64,000 nt of DNA from Actinacidiphila rubida (GCF_900110255.1 NZ_FODD01000042.1:1-64000); one strand, 5' to 3'; numbered from the stretch's first letter, positions 44,345-53,036 are shown. Numbers and translations are program-made. Notes: generated by a model not told the origin, from the letters alone.

Positions 44345-45186
44345 TCGGGATCTCCGAACTCCAGGGGGATGTTGTCGATCAGCCGCGTCGCGCCGACCCG
44401 CGCGGCCACAGCCAGCACGGCCGGCCCGGTGTGGCCGGGGGCGGCGTCGGTGAAGTCCGCGGGGTCGATGAGGGCGACGTAGTCCAGCACGACGGGCGGC
44501 TCCATCGAGGCGGCGTTCTCCAGCACCGCCGTCGCCGCACGCAGCGACGCGGAGGGGCCCATGGCCGCCGCCTCCCGGCCGGTGAACAGCGCCCGGGACA
44601 GCTCGCGGGCCGACACCCGCTCGACCTCGGACAGGTAGCGGTTGCGGCTGGACAGCGCGACGCCGTCGCCCTCGCGGACGGTCGGCACGCCGACGATCTC
44701 CACGGGGAAGTTCAGGTCGGTGACCATCCGGCGGATCAGCGCGAGCTGCTGGGCGTCCTTCTGGCCGAAGAACGCGACCCGCGGCCGCGTCAGGTGCAGC
44801 AGCTTGGCGACGACGGTCAGCATCCCGTCGAAGTGGCCGGGCCGCGAGGCGCCCTCGAACCGCTCCCCCATCGGCCCCGCCGACAGCCGCACCTGCGGCT
44901 CGCCGCCCGGATACACCTCGTCGGCGGCCGGTGCGAACACCACGTCGGCACCCGCCTCCCCGGCGAGCTTCACGTCCGCGTCCAGGGTGCGCGGGTAGCG
45001 GTCCAGGTCCTCGTTCGGCCCGAACTGCAGCGGATTGACGAACACGGTCACCGTGACCCGGCCGCCGTCCGCGCGGGCCCGGGCCGCCTCGATCAGCGAG
45101 GCGTGCCCCTCGTGGAGCGCGCCCATCGTCATGACCACGGCGGCGGCCGGTTCGAGGTCGCGCGCGTGGTGCACCAGTTCCGTCAT
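44341..45186 (-). CDS. panC: pantothenate synthetase
   Basis: The 281-residue enzyme joins pantoate and beta-alanine. The ATP-binding HxGH is in MTMGALHEGHASL, NPLQFGPNEDLDRYPR and FFGQKDAQQLALIRRMVTDL are conserved, and the KMSKS-like part is ALSSRNRYL. ATG 45186 overlaps the stop of the upstream reductase-like gene by 4 nt. The gene order pairs pantoate-forming, pantothenate-forming and pantothenate-using steps with NAD synthesis. Confidence 0.96.
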   Translation of the reverse strand: MTELVHHARDLEPAAAVVMTMGALHEGHASLIEAARARADGGRVTVTVFVNPLQFGPNEDLDRYPRTLDADVKLAGEAGADVVFAPAADEVYPGGEPQVRLSAGPMGERFEGASRPGHFDGMLTVVAKLLHLTRPRVAFFGQKDAQQLALIRRMVTDLNFPVEIVGVPTVREGDGVALSSRNRYLSEVERVSARELSRALFTGREAAAMGPSASLRAATAVLENAASMEPPVVLDYVALIDPADFTDAAPGHTGPAVLAVAARVGATRLIDNIPLEFGDPE

Positions 45187-46076
45187 CGGATCCCCTCGTC
45201 GGCGAGGGCGCCGAGCAGCGCCTCCGCGTACTCGGCCTTGAGCATGCCGTTCGCCAGCGCGCGGTCCGCGGTCGCGCGGGCCATCGCCACGTACGAGGCG
45301 ACGTCCTCCGGCGCGTGCCGGCGCAGCTCCGCCAGGTGCGCGCTGACGGTGCCGGCGTCGCCGCGGGCCACCGGGCCGGTCAGCGCCGCGTCCCCGGAAC
45401 GCAGCGCGTTGTCCAGGGCCGCGCCCAGCAGTGGGCCGAGCATGCGGCCCGGCTCCTGCACCCCCGCGGCGCGCAGCAGGTCCATCGACTGCGCCACCAG
45501 CGTCACCATGTGGTTCGCGCCGATCGCCAGCGCGGCGTGGTAGAGCGGTCGCGCCGACTCCTCGATCCACTCCGGCTCGCCGCCCATCTCGATGACGAGC
45601 GCCTCCGCGGCCATCCGCAGCTCGCCGGGGGCCGTCACGCCGAACGTGCAGCCGTTCAGCCGCTGCACGTCCACCCGCGAACCGGTGAACGTCATCACCG
45701 GGTGCAGCGCCAGCGGCAGCGCGCCGGCCCGCAGCGCCGGATCCAGCACGGCCGTGCCGTAGCGGCCCGAGGTGTGCACCAGCAACTGGCCCGGGCGGAT
45801 CGCACCGGTCTCCACGAGACCGCTCACCAGATCGGGCAGCGCGTCGTCCGGGACGGTCAGCAGCACGAGGTCCGCGTGCTCCAGCACGGCCCGCGGCTCC
45901 ACCAGCGGCACCCCCGGCAGCAGCGTCTCCGCGCGCCTGCGGGACGCGTCCGACACCCCCGAAGCGGCGACGGTGCGGTGGCCCGCCAGGCCCAGTGCGG
46001 CGGCGAGCGTCGCGCCCACCCGGCCCGCCCCCACGACCCCCACGGCCAGCCTCGCCGGCTTCTCCTCGACGACCAC
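45183..46076 (-). CDS. Rossmann/DUF2520 oxidoreductase, likely ketopantoate reductase (PanG-like)
   Basis: The 297-residue protein has an N-terminal Rossmann motif (VGVVGAGRVGATLAAALGLAGH) and a C-terminal helical DUF2520 domain (ARPLYHAALAIGANHMVTLVAQSMDLL). Such proteins next to panC have been linked to PanG, an alternative ketopantoate reductase. Leading an operon with panC and coaX supports that. It is not a classical PanE. GTG 46076 has GGAGG 6 nt upstream. A TAGGAT -10 box lies at 46105-46110 (minus). It overlaps panC by 4 nt. The reaction is inferred from context. Confidence 0.8.
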   Translation of the reverse strand: MVVEEKPARLAVGVVGAGRVGATLAAALGLAGHRTVAASGVSDASRRRAETLLPGVPLVEPRAVLEHADLVLLTVPDDALPDLVSGLVETGAIRPGQLLVHTSGRYGTAVLDPALRAGALPLALHPVMTFTGSRVDVQRLNGCTFGVTAPGELRMAAEALVIEMGGEPEWIEESARPLYHAALAIGANHMVTLVAQSMDLLRAAGVQEPGRMLGPLLGAALDNALRSGDAALTGPVARGDAGTVSAHLAELRRHAPEDVASYVAMARATADRALANGMLKAEYAEALLGALADEGIR

Positions 46077-46104
46077 GTTGCCTCCCGGCTGTCCCTTCTC
46101 GTCA

Positions 46105-46110
46105 ATCCTA
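46105..46110 (-). promoter_or_regulatory. -10 box of the pan-nad-coaX operon
   Basis: TAGGAT on the minus strand, about 29 nt before the GTG start, leaves room for a short leader with the GGAGG site. No good -35 is visible. Confidence 0.5.
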
Positions 46111-46380
46111 CGCGAAGGCGCTGCGCGCGGCTCCGGCGACGACGCGTAACCCCTCTCACACCGCCGGGGTGCCCCCGGGGCTTGCTGGGTTCGGCCTACG
46201 GGGTGCCCCCGGGGCTTGTCGGCCGTCCACCGGCCGGTGGGTGGGTTCGGCATCCGGGGTGCCCCCGGGGCGCCGTTGCCGTGTCCCGGCCGGTGGTGGG
46301 TTGCTCGCGCAGTTCCCCGCGCCCCTGATATGCGTGCCCTTTGTCCGTGGGGTCGGGGGCGCTCCGGAAGCGTCTCCTCG

Positions 46381-46433
46381 GAAATGTGCATACGGGTACG
46401 TACGCAGCCGCACCCGGGGGCCGCGCACATTTC
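46381..46433. repeat. hairpin module R of copy B
   Basis: GAAATGTGC (46381-46389) and GCACATTTC (46425-46433) form a 9-bp stem. An inner CGGGT/ACCCG pair closes the loop. The stem is identical to module R of copy A while the loop differs. Confidence 0.7.
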
Positions 46434-46562
46434 TCTGCGGGGAGCACTTCCTCCCCACCCCCTCCCACTCACCCACCGTGCGGCGGGGGACATGGGACAC
46501 AGCCAACGTCCTCCCGCAGACGGGGACCGGCCGGAAGGGGACGATCCGGGTGTGTCCCCGCA

Positions 46563-46615
46563 GAACTGTGCATCCACCCGCCCAACCGAACGAAAGAACG
46601 GCGCACGCACAGTTC
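46563..46615. repeat. hairpin module L of copy B
   Basis: GAACTGTGC (46563-46571) and GCACAGTTC (46607-46615) form a 9-bp stem. Compared with module L of copy A, two stem positions differ and their partners change with them. Confidence 0.7.
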
Positions 46616-46904
46616 GAGGAGACACACCCGGAGTGGCCCCTGACCCCACCCACGAACCTGCACCGCCAGGGGCGCGAGGAACTGCGCGACAAGCCACGAC
46701 GGCGCGGCACACGCCGGAACAAGCCCCGGGGGCACCCCGTCGGCGCGACAAGCCACAACGAGACCGGCAGACGGCAGCGCGCAGCGCGTGGCACCCGGGG
46801 ACGGACAGGGGGAACCCCCGGAGGGAACCGTCCACCTTGGGGCGTAGAGCAGATCGCTCTGGGGGTTGACCCCGGGACGGGATCCCCTGCCTACGCTGGG
46901 TTAT

Positions 46905-48107
46905 GTGCAGCGCGTCTACGACTTCTTCCGACGGCACCCGACAGGGGTCGACAGCTTCTGGGCCGTCGTCCTGCTGCTGGCCTGCGCCGCGTGGGCCGTG
47001 GAGGACCCCCGACCGTCCGGCGCCGCCAAGCTCGCCGCCATCCCCATGTCCCTGGCCCTCGCGGCCGTCGTCGCGCTGCGCCGCCGCATGCCGGAACGCA
47101 TGCTGCTCGTGGCCATCGCCACCGGCCTCGCGCAGCTGGTGTTCAACGTCGAGTCGAACCCGGGCGACGCCGCGTTCCTGGTGATCATCTACACCTGCGC
47201 GTCGAACGGGGAGCGCTGGGCGTCGCGGCTGGCGCTGCTCGCGGGACTGGCCGCCGCGCCGTTGTCGATGGTGCGCTGGCCGCCCCACGAGCGGGGCACG
47301 ACGATCTGGACGACGCTGTTCCAGACGATCCTGCTCACCGTGATCTTCGCGTGCTCCTGGGTGGTGGGCGACCGCCTGCGCACCCGGCGGGCGTACTACG
47401 CGCAGCTGGAGGAGCGGGCGGCGCGGCAGCACCGGGAGCGGGAGGCGCAGTCGAAGGCCGCGGTCGCCGCCGAGCGCGCCCGGATCGCGCGGGAGCTGCA
47501 CGACGTGGTGGCGCACAACGTCTCGGTGATGGTGGTGCAGGCGGACGGCGCCGCCTATGTGCTGGATGCCGCGCCGGACCAGGCGAAGCAGGCGCTGGAG
47601 ACGATCTCCAGCACCGGGCGCCAGGCGCTGGCCGAGATGCGCCGCCTGCTGGGCCTGCTGCGGGCCGGGGACGACGCGGGCGGCGAGTACGTGCCGCAGC
47701 CGGGCGTCGACCAGCTCGCCGACCTGATCGACCAGGTGCGCGGGGCGGGGCTGCCGGTGCGGTTCGAGGTCGCCGGGGAGGCACGGCCGCTGTCCAGCGG
47801 CGTGGAGCTGACCGCGTACCGGATCGTGCAGGAGGCGCTGACGAACGTCCGCAAGCACGGCGGCGACGGCGCGAGCGCGAAGGTCATGCTGGACTTCGGC
47901 GACGCCGAGCTGGACCTGCTGATCGAGGACGACGGGCGGGGCGCCGGACAGGAGCTGCTCGCCCACGGCGGCCGGGACGGTCTGGGACAGGGGCTGATCG
48001 GGATGCGGGAGCGCATCGGGATGATCGGCGGCACCCTGGACGCCGGACCCCGCCCCGGGGGCGGGTTCCGGATCAGCGCCGTCCTGCCGCTGAAGACCGG
48101 CCGCTGA
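46905..48107 (+). CDS. sensor histidine kinase (NarL-system type, HisKA_3)
   Basis: The 400-residue protein has four to six membrane segments in residues 1-160. A dimerization/phosphoacceptor domain follows (ERARIARELHDVVAHNVSVMVVQADGA, predicted H199), then a HATPase domain (EALTNVRKHGG, DDGRGAG, GLIGMRERIGMIGG). It should phosphorylate the response regulator that follows. GTG 46905 lies 7 nt after TACGCT (46892-46897), so the transcript is likely leaderless. The signal is unknown. It begins about 100 nt after repeat copy B. Confidence 0.93.
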   Translation: MQRVYDFFRRHPTGVDSFWAVVLLLACAAWAVEDPRPSGAAKLAAIPMSLALAAVVALRRRMPERMLLVAIATGLAQLVFNVESNPGDAAFLVIIYTCASNGERWASRLALLAGLAAAPLSMVRWPPHERGTTIWTTLFQTILLTVIFACSWVVGDRLRTRRAYYAQLEERAARQHREREAQSKAAVAAERARIARELHDVVAHNVSVMVVQADGAAYVLDAAPDQAKQALETISSTGRQALAEMRRLLGLLRAGDDAGGEYVPQPGVDQLADLIDQVRGAGLPVRFEVAGEARPLSSGVELTAYRIVQEALTNVRKHGGDGASAKVMLDFGDAELDLLIEDDGRGAGQELLAHGGRDGLGQGLIGMRERIGMIGGTLDAGPRPGGGFRISAVLPLKTGR

Positions 48108-48135
48108 ACCGATGACTACCGAAGGGACCACGCCC

Positions 48136-48825
48136 ATGGCCATCCGCGTCATGCTCGTCGACGACCAGGTGCTGCTGCGCACCGGCTTCCGGATGGTGCT
48201 GGCCGCCCAGCCGGACATGGAGGTGGTCGCCGAGGCCGGGGACGGCGCGGAGGCCCTGGAGGTGCTGCGCGGCACCAGGGTCGACGTGGTGCTGATGGAC
48301 GTGCGCATGCCGCGGATGGACGGCGTGGAGGCGACCCGGCGGATCTGCGCCGGCGAGCGCGTCCCGGCCGAAGGCACCCCGCGGGTGCTGATCCTCACCA
48401 CGTTCGACCTCGACGAGTACGCGTTCACCGCGCTCAAGGCGGGCGCGAGCGGCTTCATGCTCAAGGACGTGCCGCCGGACGAGCTGCTGACCGCGATCCG
48501 CGCCGTGCACAGCGGGGACGCGGTGGTGGCGCCGAGCACCACCCGCCGCCTCCTCGACCGGTTCACGCCGATGCTGCCCAGTACCGGGAGCGAGCCGCGG
48601 CAGCAGGAGGTCGACAAGCTCACCGAGCGGGAGCGCGAGGTGCTGCTGCTGGTCGCGCAGGGTCTGTCCAACGGGGAGATCGCGCAGAAGCTGGTGCTGT
48701 CGGAGGCCACGGTGAAGACGCATGTGGGGCGCATCCTCACCAAACTGGGACTTCGCGATCGTGTGCAGGCCGTGGTGCTCGCGTACGAATCCGGCCTTGT
48801 TCGGGCCGGTGGCGGGAATTTCTAG
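48136..48825 (+). CDS. NarL/LuxR-type response regulator
   Basis: The 229-residue protein has a receiver domain with D9-D10, phospho-acceptor D55 (VVLMDVRMPRMDG) and intact switch residues (LTTFD, FMLKD). The LuxR helix-turn-helix is LTEREREVLLLVAQGLSNGEIAQKLVLSEATVKTHVGRILTKL. ATG 48136 has GAAGGGA at a good distance; ATG 48112 is in frame upstream. It follows the kinase gene by 28 nt and forms a standard pair with it. Targets unknown. Confidence 0.95.
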   Translation: MAIRVMLVDDQVLLRTGFRMVLAAQPDMEVVAEAGDGAEALEVLRGTRVDVVLMDVRMPRMDGVEATRRICAGERVPAEGTPRVLILTTFDLDEYAFTALKAGASGFMLKDVPPDELLTAIRAVHSGDAVVAPSTTRRLLDRFTPMLPSTGSEPRQQEVDKLTEREREVLLLVAQGLSNGEIAQKLVLSEATVKTHVGRILTKLGLRDRVQAVVLAYESGLVRAGGGNF

Positions 48826-48919
48826 CGCGCCGACGGCGTATTGACGGTTCGATAGATCAGGCCGGAGCTGGGCAGACCAGTCAGGGCAGGCAACCGGAAC
48901 CGCACACGGGGAGTACGGC

Positions 48920-49891
48920 ATGCGCGCCATCGTCATCGAGGAGTTCGGGGGCCCCGAGGTCCTCACGGTCGTCGACATACCCGCACCGGAGCCGGGGCCG
49001 GGTGAGGTCACCGTGGACGTGGCCTTCGCCGGCCTCAACTTCGCGGACGTCAAGGCCCGTTCGGAGGGCTACCGGGTCGAGTCCCTGCCGTTCCTGCCGG
49101 GTCTGGAGGTGTCCGGCACGATCCGCGCGGTCGGCGCGGGCGTCGAGGGGTTCACGCCGGGGCAGGAGGTCGCCGCGTTCCTCAACGGCGGCGGGTACGC
49201 GGAGGTGGTGGCCGCTCCGGCGGCGACGGTCTTCACGGTGCCGGAGGGCCTGTCGCTGCGCACCGGCGCCACCCTGCCGAGCGTCCTGCCCACCGCGTAC
49301 GGCCTGCTGCACGAGGTGGGGCGGCTGCGCGAGGGCGACACCGTGCTGATCCAGGGCGCGGCCGGCGGCGTCGGCACCGTCGCGGGCCAACTGGCCCGGA
49401 TGGGCGGGGCGTCGGCGGTCTACGGCGTGGTGTCGTCCCTGGACAAGGCGGAGCACGCCCTGAAGTCCGGCTACGACCAGGTGTTCCTGGCGGACACCTT
49501 CGACGCCGACGTGCGCGGGGCGACCGGTGGCAAGGGCGTGGACATCGCCCTGGACCCGGTCGGCGGCGAGACGTTCCGGCGCACCCTGTCGGTCGTCGGC
49601 CGCTTCGGGCGGCTGGTGTCGTTCGGCAACGCGGGTTCGGAGGAGCCGTGGTCGATCGGCCCCGCCGAGACGTACCCGCTGGCGATCTCCGTGGCCGGTT
49701 TCTCGATCCTGAACATGGCCGCGGCGGACCCGCAGCGGCTGCGGGAGATCGCCACCGCGGCCTTCCGCACGGTCACTGACGGCGGCGTGGAGCTGCCGGT
49801 CAGCGCGGAGTTCGCGCTGGAGGACGCGGCCGAGGCGCACCGGCTGCTGGAGTCCCGCACCAGCACCGGCAAGCTCCTGCTCCGGATCTGA
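48920..49891 (+). CDS. NADPH:quinone oxidoreductase family (MDR) protein
   Basis: The 323-residue protein belongs to the zinc-independent quinone oxidoreductase branch of medium-chain dehydrogenases. GroES-like N-terminus (residues 1-110: MRAIVIEEFGGPEVLTVVDIPAPEPGPGEV), nucleotide-binding motif IQGAAGGVGTVAGQLARM, and the ALDPVGGETF segment are seen. The catalytic zinc cysteines are absent. It probably reduces quinones or enones with NADPH. ATG 48920 follows a GGGGAG 4 nt away. It is convergent with the PLP lyase gene, 12 nt apart. Confidence 0.9.
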   Translation: MRAIVIEEFGGPEVLTVVDIPAPEPGPGEVTVDVAFAGLNFADVKARSEGYRVESLPFLPGLEVSGTIRAVGAGVEGFTPGQEVAAFLNGGGYAEVVAAPAATVFTVPEGLSLRTGATLPSVLPTAYGLLHEVGRLREGDTVLIQGAAGGVGTVAGQLARMGGASAVYGVVSSLDKAEHALKSGYDQVFLADTFDADVRGATGGKGVDIALDPVGGETFRRTLSVVGRFGRLVSFGNAGSEEPWSIGPAETYPLAISVAGFSILNMAAADPQRLREIATAAFRTVTDGGVELPVSAEFALEDAAEAHRLLESRTSTGKLLLRI

Positions 49892-49903
49892 CGCCCCGCG
49901 CCG

Positions 49904-51046
49904 TCACCCCTGCGGGCCGCCGGTGCTTTCGGCCAGGCGGCGGGCGAAGTCGGCCGCGGCGGCCCGCACGTCGTCCTCGGTCCACTCCAGGGCCGAGGCG
50001 CCGACGGTCACCTCGGTCATCGACAGCCCGGGCAGCCCCGGCTCCATGAAGCGCCCGCGGCCGAACAGGCTGATCCCGGTCTGCTCCGCCTGCCGGACGG
50101 ACGCCTCGTTCAGCGCGTCCGCCGGGTAGGGCAGCCACAGCTGGAACTGGTGGGTGTGCGGCTCCTCCGGATGGACCCGCGGCATGCCCAGCCCCGCGGC
50201 GGCCAGGCCTTCGCGCAGCGCCCGCGCGACGGGCTTGGCGTGCGCGACGTACGAGGCCAGCCGGGGCAGTTCGGTGTCCAGGCCGGCCTGCGCGGCGAGC
50301 ACCGCGGGGAACTGCTCGAACAGCATGCCGCCGTAGCGGTGCCGCCACGCCTTGGCCTCGGCGACCAGTTCCGTGGAGGAGGCCAGCACGGCGCCGGACA
50401 GGCCCTCCAGCGACTTGTAGAAGCTCACGTAGACGCTGTCGGCGAGTTCGGCGATCTCCGGCAGGCTGCGGCCGAAGTGCGGCGTGCACTCCCACAGGCG
50501 GGCGCCGTCGAGGTGCACGACCGCGTCCCGCTCGCGCGCCGCGGCCACCACGGCGGTCAGCTCGTCCCACGTGGGCAGCACGAACCCGGCATCCCGCAGC
50601 GGCAGTTCGAGCATCAGCGTGCCGAACGGCTCCTCGAAGTCCCGGACCTCCTCGGCGGTGGGCGTGCGCGGACGCGTCGTCGGGTGCACGGTCCGCAGGC
50701 CGCTCACCGCGTGCAGCGCGTCCCGCTCGTGCACCTCCGGGTGCGCGAGCGGGTGCAGCGCGACCACCGGGTTTCCGGTCCGGCCGGCCCACGCCCGCAG
50801 TGCCACCTGCTGGGCCATCGTCCCCGTCGGGAAGAACGCGGCGTCCGGCATCCCCAGCAGCGCGGCGACCCGCAGCTCCAGCTCCCGGACCACCCCGTCC
50901 CCGTAGTGGTCCGCCTCGCCCTCCTCCGCAGCCGCGGCCAGCCGCTCGAGCTTCTGCTTCATCCCCGGCCGCAACGACCCGCTGAGCACCTTCCGGCACC
51001 CCTCGACCGCCGCCCGCCGCCGCCCTGTCTCCTCGCCCGTCTCCAT
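49904..51046 (-). CDS. PLP-dependent beta-eliminating lyase (threonine aldolase-like)
   Basis: The 380-residue protein is of the threonine aldolase/beta-eliminating lyase family, fold type I. Recognisable parts are DHYGDGVVRELELRVAALLGMPDAAFFPTGTMAQQVAL, the aspartate of AVVHLDGARLWE, and the PLP lysine in VYVSFYKSLEGLSGAVLA. It may cleave threonine or a related beta-hydroxy amino acid; the substrate is not certain. ATG 51046 has GGAGG about 8 nt upstream; ATG 51064 is an alternative. A fragment of the window's repeat element lies directly upstream. Confidence 0.88.
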   Translation of the reverse strand: METGEETGRRRAAVEGCRKVLSGSLRPGMKQKLERLAAAAEEGEADHYGDGVVRELELRVAALLGMPDAAFFPTGTMAQQVALRAWAGRTGNPVVALHPLAHPEVHERDALHAVSGLRTVHPTTRPRTPTAEEVRDFEEPFGTLMLELPLRDAGFVLPTWDELTAVVAAARERDAVVHLDGARLWECTPHFGRSLPEIAELADSVYVSFYKSLEGLSGAVLASSTELVAEAKAWRHRYGGMLFEQFPAVLAAQAGLDTELPRLASYVAHAKPVARALREGLAAAGLGMPRVHPEEPHTHQFQLWLPYPADALNEASVRQAEQTGISLFGRGRFMEPGLPGLSMTEVTVGASALEWTEDDVRAAAADFARRLAESTGGPQG

Positions 51047-51088
51047 CCCCCGATCCTCCCCCATCCCCAGCCCCTCCTCCCCCCGGGG

Positions 51089-51187
51089 CAACGGTCGGCG
51101 AGCGGGAGGGGGTGGGCAGGAGGTGGGGAGGAGGTGCTCCCCGCGTGGTCGAGCGAGCCCCGGGGGCACCCCGTAGGCCGAACCCGC
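51089..51187. repeat. fragment C of the inverted-repeat element
   Basis: A G-rich core segment (gcgggagggggtggg, then ggggagga.gtgctccccgc) similar to the centre of copies A and B is joined to a 30-nt stretch (51156-51185) identical in reverse to 46187-46216. The hairpin modules are missing, so it looks like an internally deleted copy. It fills most of the gap between the lyase and the cdgB-like gene. Confidence 0.7.
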
Positions 51188-51202
51188 GGAAAAAGAAAAA
51201 CC

Positions 51203-52864
51203 TCAGCCGGCCCGCCGATGATTCGGCTTCGCCGAACGACTCCGCTTCTCCACGTACATCCGCTGATCCGCCGAGTGAAGAACTTCCTCCGCCGTCATGC
51301 CGCAGCCGGCCCAGCCGATACCGAAGCTCGCCCCGACCCGCACCGCGCGCCCGTCGACGCGTATCGGCGGGATGATCGCGTTCCGCAGCCGCACCGCGAG
51401 ATCCGCGGCGTCGGCCGGCGCCAGCCCGTCCGCGAGGACGACGAACTCGTCCCCGCCGAGCCGCGCGACCGTGTCGCCGTCCCGCACCGCGCCGGTGAGC
51501 CGGCGCGCGACCTCGATGAGGACCGCGTCCCCGGTGTGGTGCCCGAACCTGTCGTTGATGGACTTGAAGCCGTCGAGGTCGCAGAAGAGCACCGCGAGCC
51601 CCTTGTTCGCGGACTCCTCGTCGTTCTCGTCGGGCGGCACCGTGTGGGTGTGGGAGTCCAGCGCGCCCAGTGGCGTGGCCAGTTCGTCCGGGCCGTAGCC
51701 GTAGGAGAACGCGAAGTCGTCGGGCCCGCCGACGTCGTCGACCAGCGCGGCCGCCGCCTCGCGGGCGTCCCGGTCCTGCGGGCGGGAGCAGAGGCGGGCG
51801 GACAGCCGGGCGCGCAGCTCCGCGCTGTTGGGCAGGCCGGTCAGCGAGTCGTGGCTGGCCCGGTGGGCGAGCTGCAGCTCGCGGCTCTTGCGCTCCTCGA
51901 TGTCCTCGACGTGGGTGAGGAGGAACCGCGGCCCGTCGGCGGTGTCGGCCACCACCGAGTTGCGCAGCGACACCCACACGTAGGTGCCGTCGCGGCGGGC
52001 GAGCCGCAGCTCGGCCCGGCCCCCCTCGGCGGAGGTGCGCAGCAGCAGCCCGACGTCCTCGGGGTGGACGAGGTCGGAGAAGGAGTAGCGGCGCATGGTG
52101 GACGCGGAGCGCCCGAGCAGCCGGCACAGCGCGTCGTTGGCGCGCAGCAGCTTGCCGTGCTGGTCGCCGCCCATCTCGGCGATGGCCATGCCGCTGGGCG
52201 CGTACTCGAAGGCCTGCCGGAAGCTCTCCTCGCTGGCGCGCAGCGCCTGCTGGTCGCGTTCGAGGCGGACCAGGGCGCGCTGCATGTTGGCGCGCAGCCG
52301 TGCGTTGCTGATGGCGATGCCGGCCTGGAACGCGTACATCTGGAGCGCCTCGCAGCCCCAGGGTCCCGGGTGCCGGCCAGTGGTCGGCTGGTCGACGGAG
52401 ATGACACCGATCAGCTCGCCGCCGACGCTCTGCGAGGAGTACATGGGGGCGTAGAGCCGGTCGCCGGGGTGCCACTCGTCGGCGAACCGGGGCAGCGGGC
52501 CCTCGGTGTGCCACTGCGGCACGTCGTCGTCGATGAGCACCCAGCCCTCGGTGTGCGGGATGAAGCGCAACAGGCCCCAGCGCTCGCCCATGGTGAGCCG
52601 GCGCTCCCAGGACGTGCGGGAGCCGACGCGCCCGGCCAGCAGCGCCTCTCCGGCCTGGCTGCCGGCGAACGCGGCCACGACGAGGTCGCCGTCGGGACGG
52701 ACCAGGTTGACGGCGGCCAGCTCGTAGCCGAGGCCGCGCACCACCCCGTCGGCGACGGCCTGCAGCGTGTCGGCGAGGCTGCGGGCGGTGTTGAGGTCCG
52801 CGACGACCTGGTGCAGCTGACGCAGGGTCGCGAGACGGACATACGGCTCCGAATCGGTGTCCAT
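51203..52864 (-). CDS. cdgB: diguanylate cyclase CdgB-like (GAF-PAS-GGDEF)
   Basis: The 553-residue protein makes cyclic di-GMP. A GAF-like domain (residues 10-190) is followed by a PAS/PAC region (about 215-345, SEESFRQAFEYAPSGMAIAEM) and a GGDEF domain. The active site RLGGDEFVVLAD is intact, and an inhibitory RxxD motif (RDGD) lies five residues before it. The GGDEF domain carries an insert of about 60 residues after SHDSLTGLPN. ATG 52864 has GAGAGGGG upstream. The domain order matches S. coelicolor CdgB, a BldD target, and BldD- and Crp-like sites lie upstream here. Confidence 0.93.
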   Translation of the reverse strand: MDTDSEPYVRLATLRQLHQVVADLNTARSLADTLQAVADGVVRGLGYELAAVNLVRPDGDLVVAAFAGSQAGEALLAGRVGSRTSWERRLTMGERWGLLRFIPHTEGWVLIDDDVPQWHTEGPLPRFADEWHPGDRLYAPMYSSQSVGGELIGVISVDQPTTGRHPGPWGCEALQMYAFQAGIAISNARLRANMQRALVRLERDQQALRASEESFRQAFEYAPSGMAIAEMGGDQHGKLLRANDALCRLLGRSASTMRRYSFSDLVHPEDVGLLLRTSAEGGRAELRLARRDGTYVWVSLRNSVVADTADGPRFLLTHVEDIEERKSRELQLAHRASHDSLTGLPNSAELRARLSARLCSRPQDRDAREAAAALVDDVGGPDDFAFSYGYGPDELATPLGALDSHTHTVPPDENDEESANKGLAVLFCDLDGFKSINDRFGHHTGDAVLIEVARRLTGAVRDGDTVARLGGDEFVVLADGLAPADAADLAVRLRNAIIPPIRVDGRAVRVGASFGIGWAGCGMTAEEVLHSADQRMYVEKRSRSAKPNHRRAG

Positions 52865-52992
52865 GCCCCTCTCCACGCCCTCTTCAGCGACTCCCGTGAT
52901 CGGTTCCGGCCCCCGGTCCTCCCGGCCCCTGCGGCTACCCATGCGCACTGTCCGACGACATCGCCACTGAATCACAGCGAGCTGTCCGCCCG

Positions 52993-53006
52993 GTACACAG
53001 GGTCAA
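52993..53006 (-). promoter_or_regulatory. candidate BldD box overlapping a -35 element
   Basis: On the minus strand TGACCCTGTGTAC matches the BldD pattern TNACNCWGNGTNA at all fixed positions but the last. It overlaps a TTGACC hexamer (53001-53006). It lies about 130 nt before the cdgB start. Confidence 0.6.
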
Positions 53007-53020
53007 CAATTCCTCCCCCT

Positions 53021-53036
53021 TGTGACTCAAGTCACA
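53021..53036. promoter_or_regulatory. candidate Crp site
   Basis: TGTGACTCAAGTCACA is a palindrome with 7-bp arms. It fits the enterobacterial CRP pattern TGTGA-N6-TCACA and the Streptomyces Crp pattern GTG-N6-GNCAC. It lies just upstream of the cdgB promoter and about 120 nt before the divergent flavin reductase gene. Confidence 0.65.

Larger units (their letters stand above)
46155..46800. repeat. inverted-repeat element, copy B
   Basis: This is the same element as 4840-5845 but in the opposite orientation and with shorter flanks. The flank unit occurs at about 46306-46326 and inverted at 46667-46690; CCACCGGCCGGTGG is at 46228-46241. The core has hairpin stems 46381-46389/46425-46433 and 46563-46571/46607-46615. 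Open frames across it are by-products. It fills the divergent gap between the pan-nad operon and a two-component kinase gene. Confidence 0.85.

Noticed and set aside
45183..48743. 1186-codon minus-strand frame through the reductase, repeat copy B and the kinase pair
   Set aside because: Only the 45183-46076 part is a real gene. The rest runs through the repeat and antisense to two well-defined two-component genes.
48845..48870. GGTTCGATAGATC as a tRNA T-arm
   Set aside because: No acceptor or anticodon stems flank it; it is leader sequence of the quinone oxidoreductase gene.
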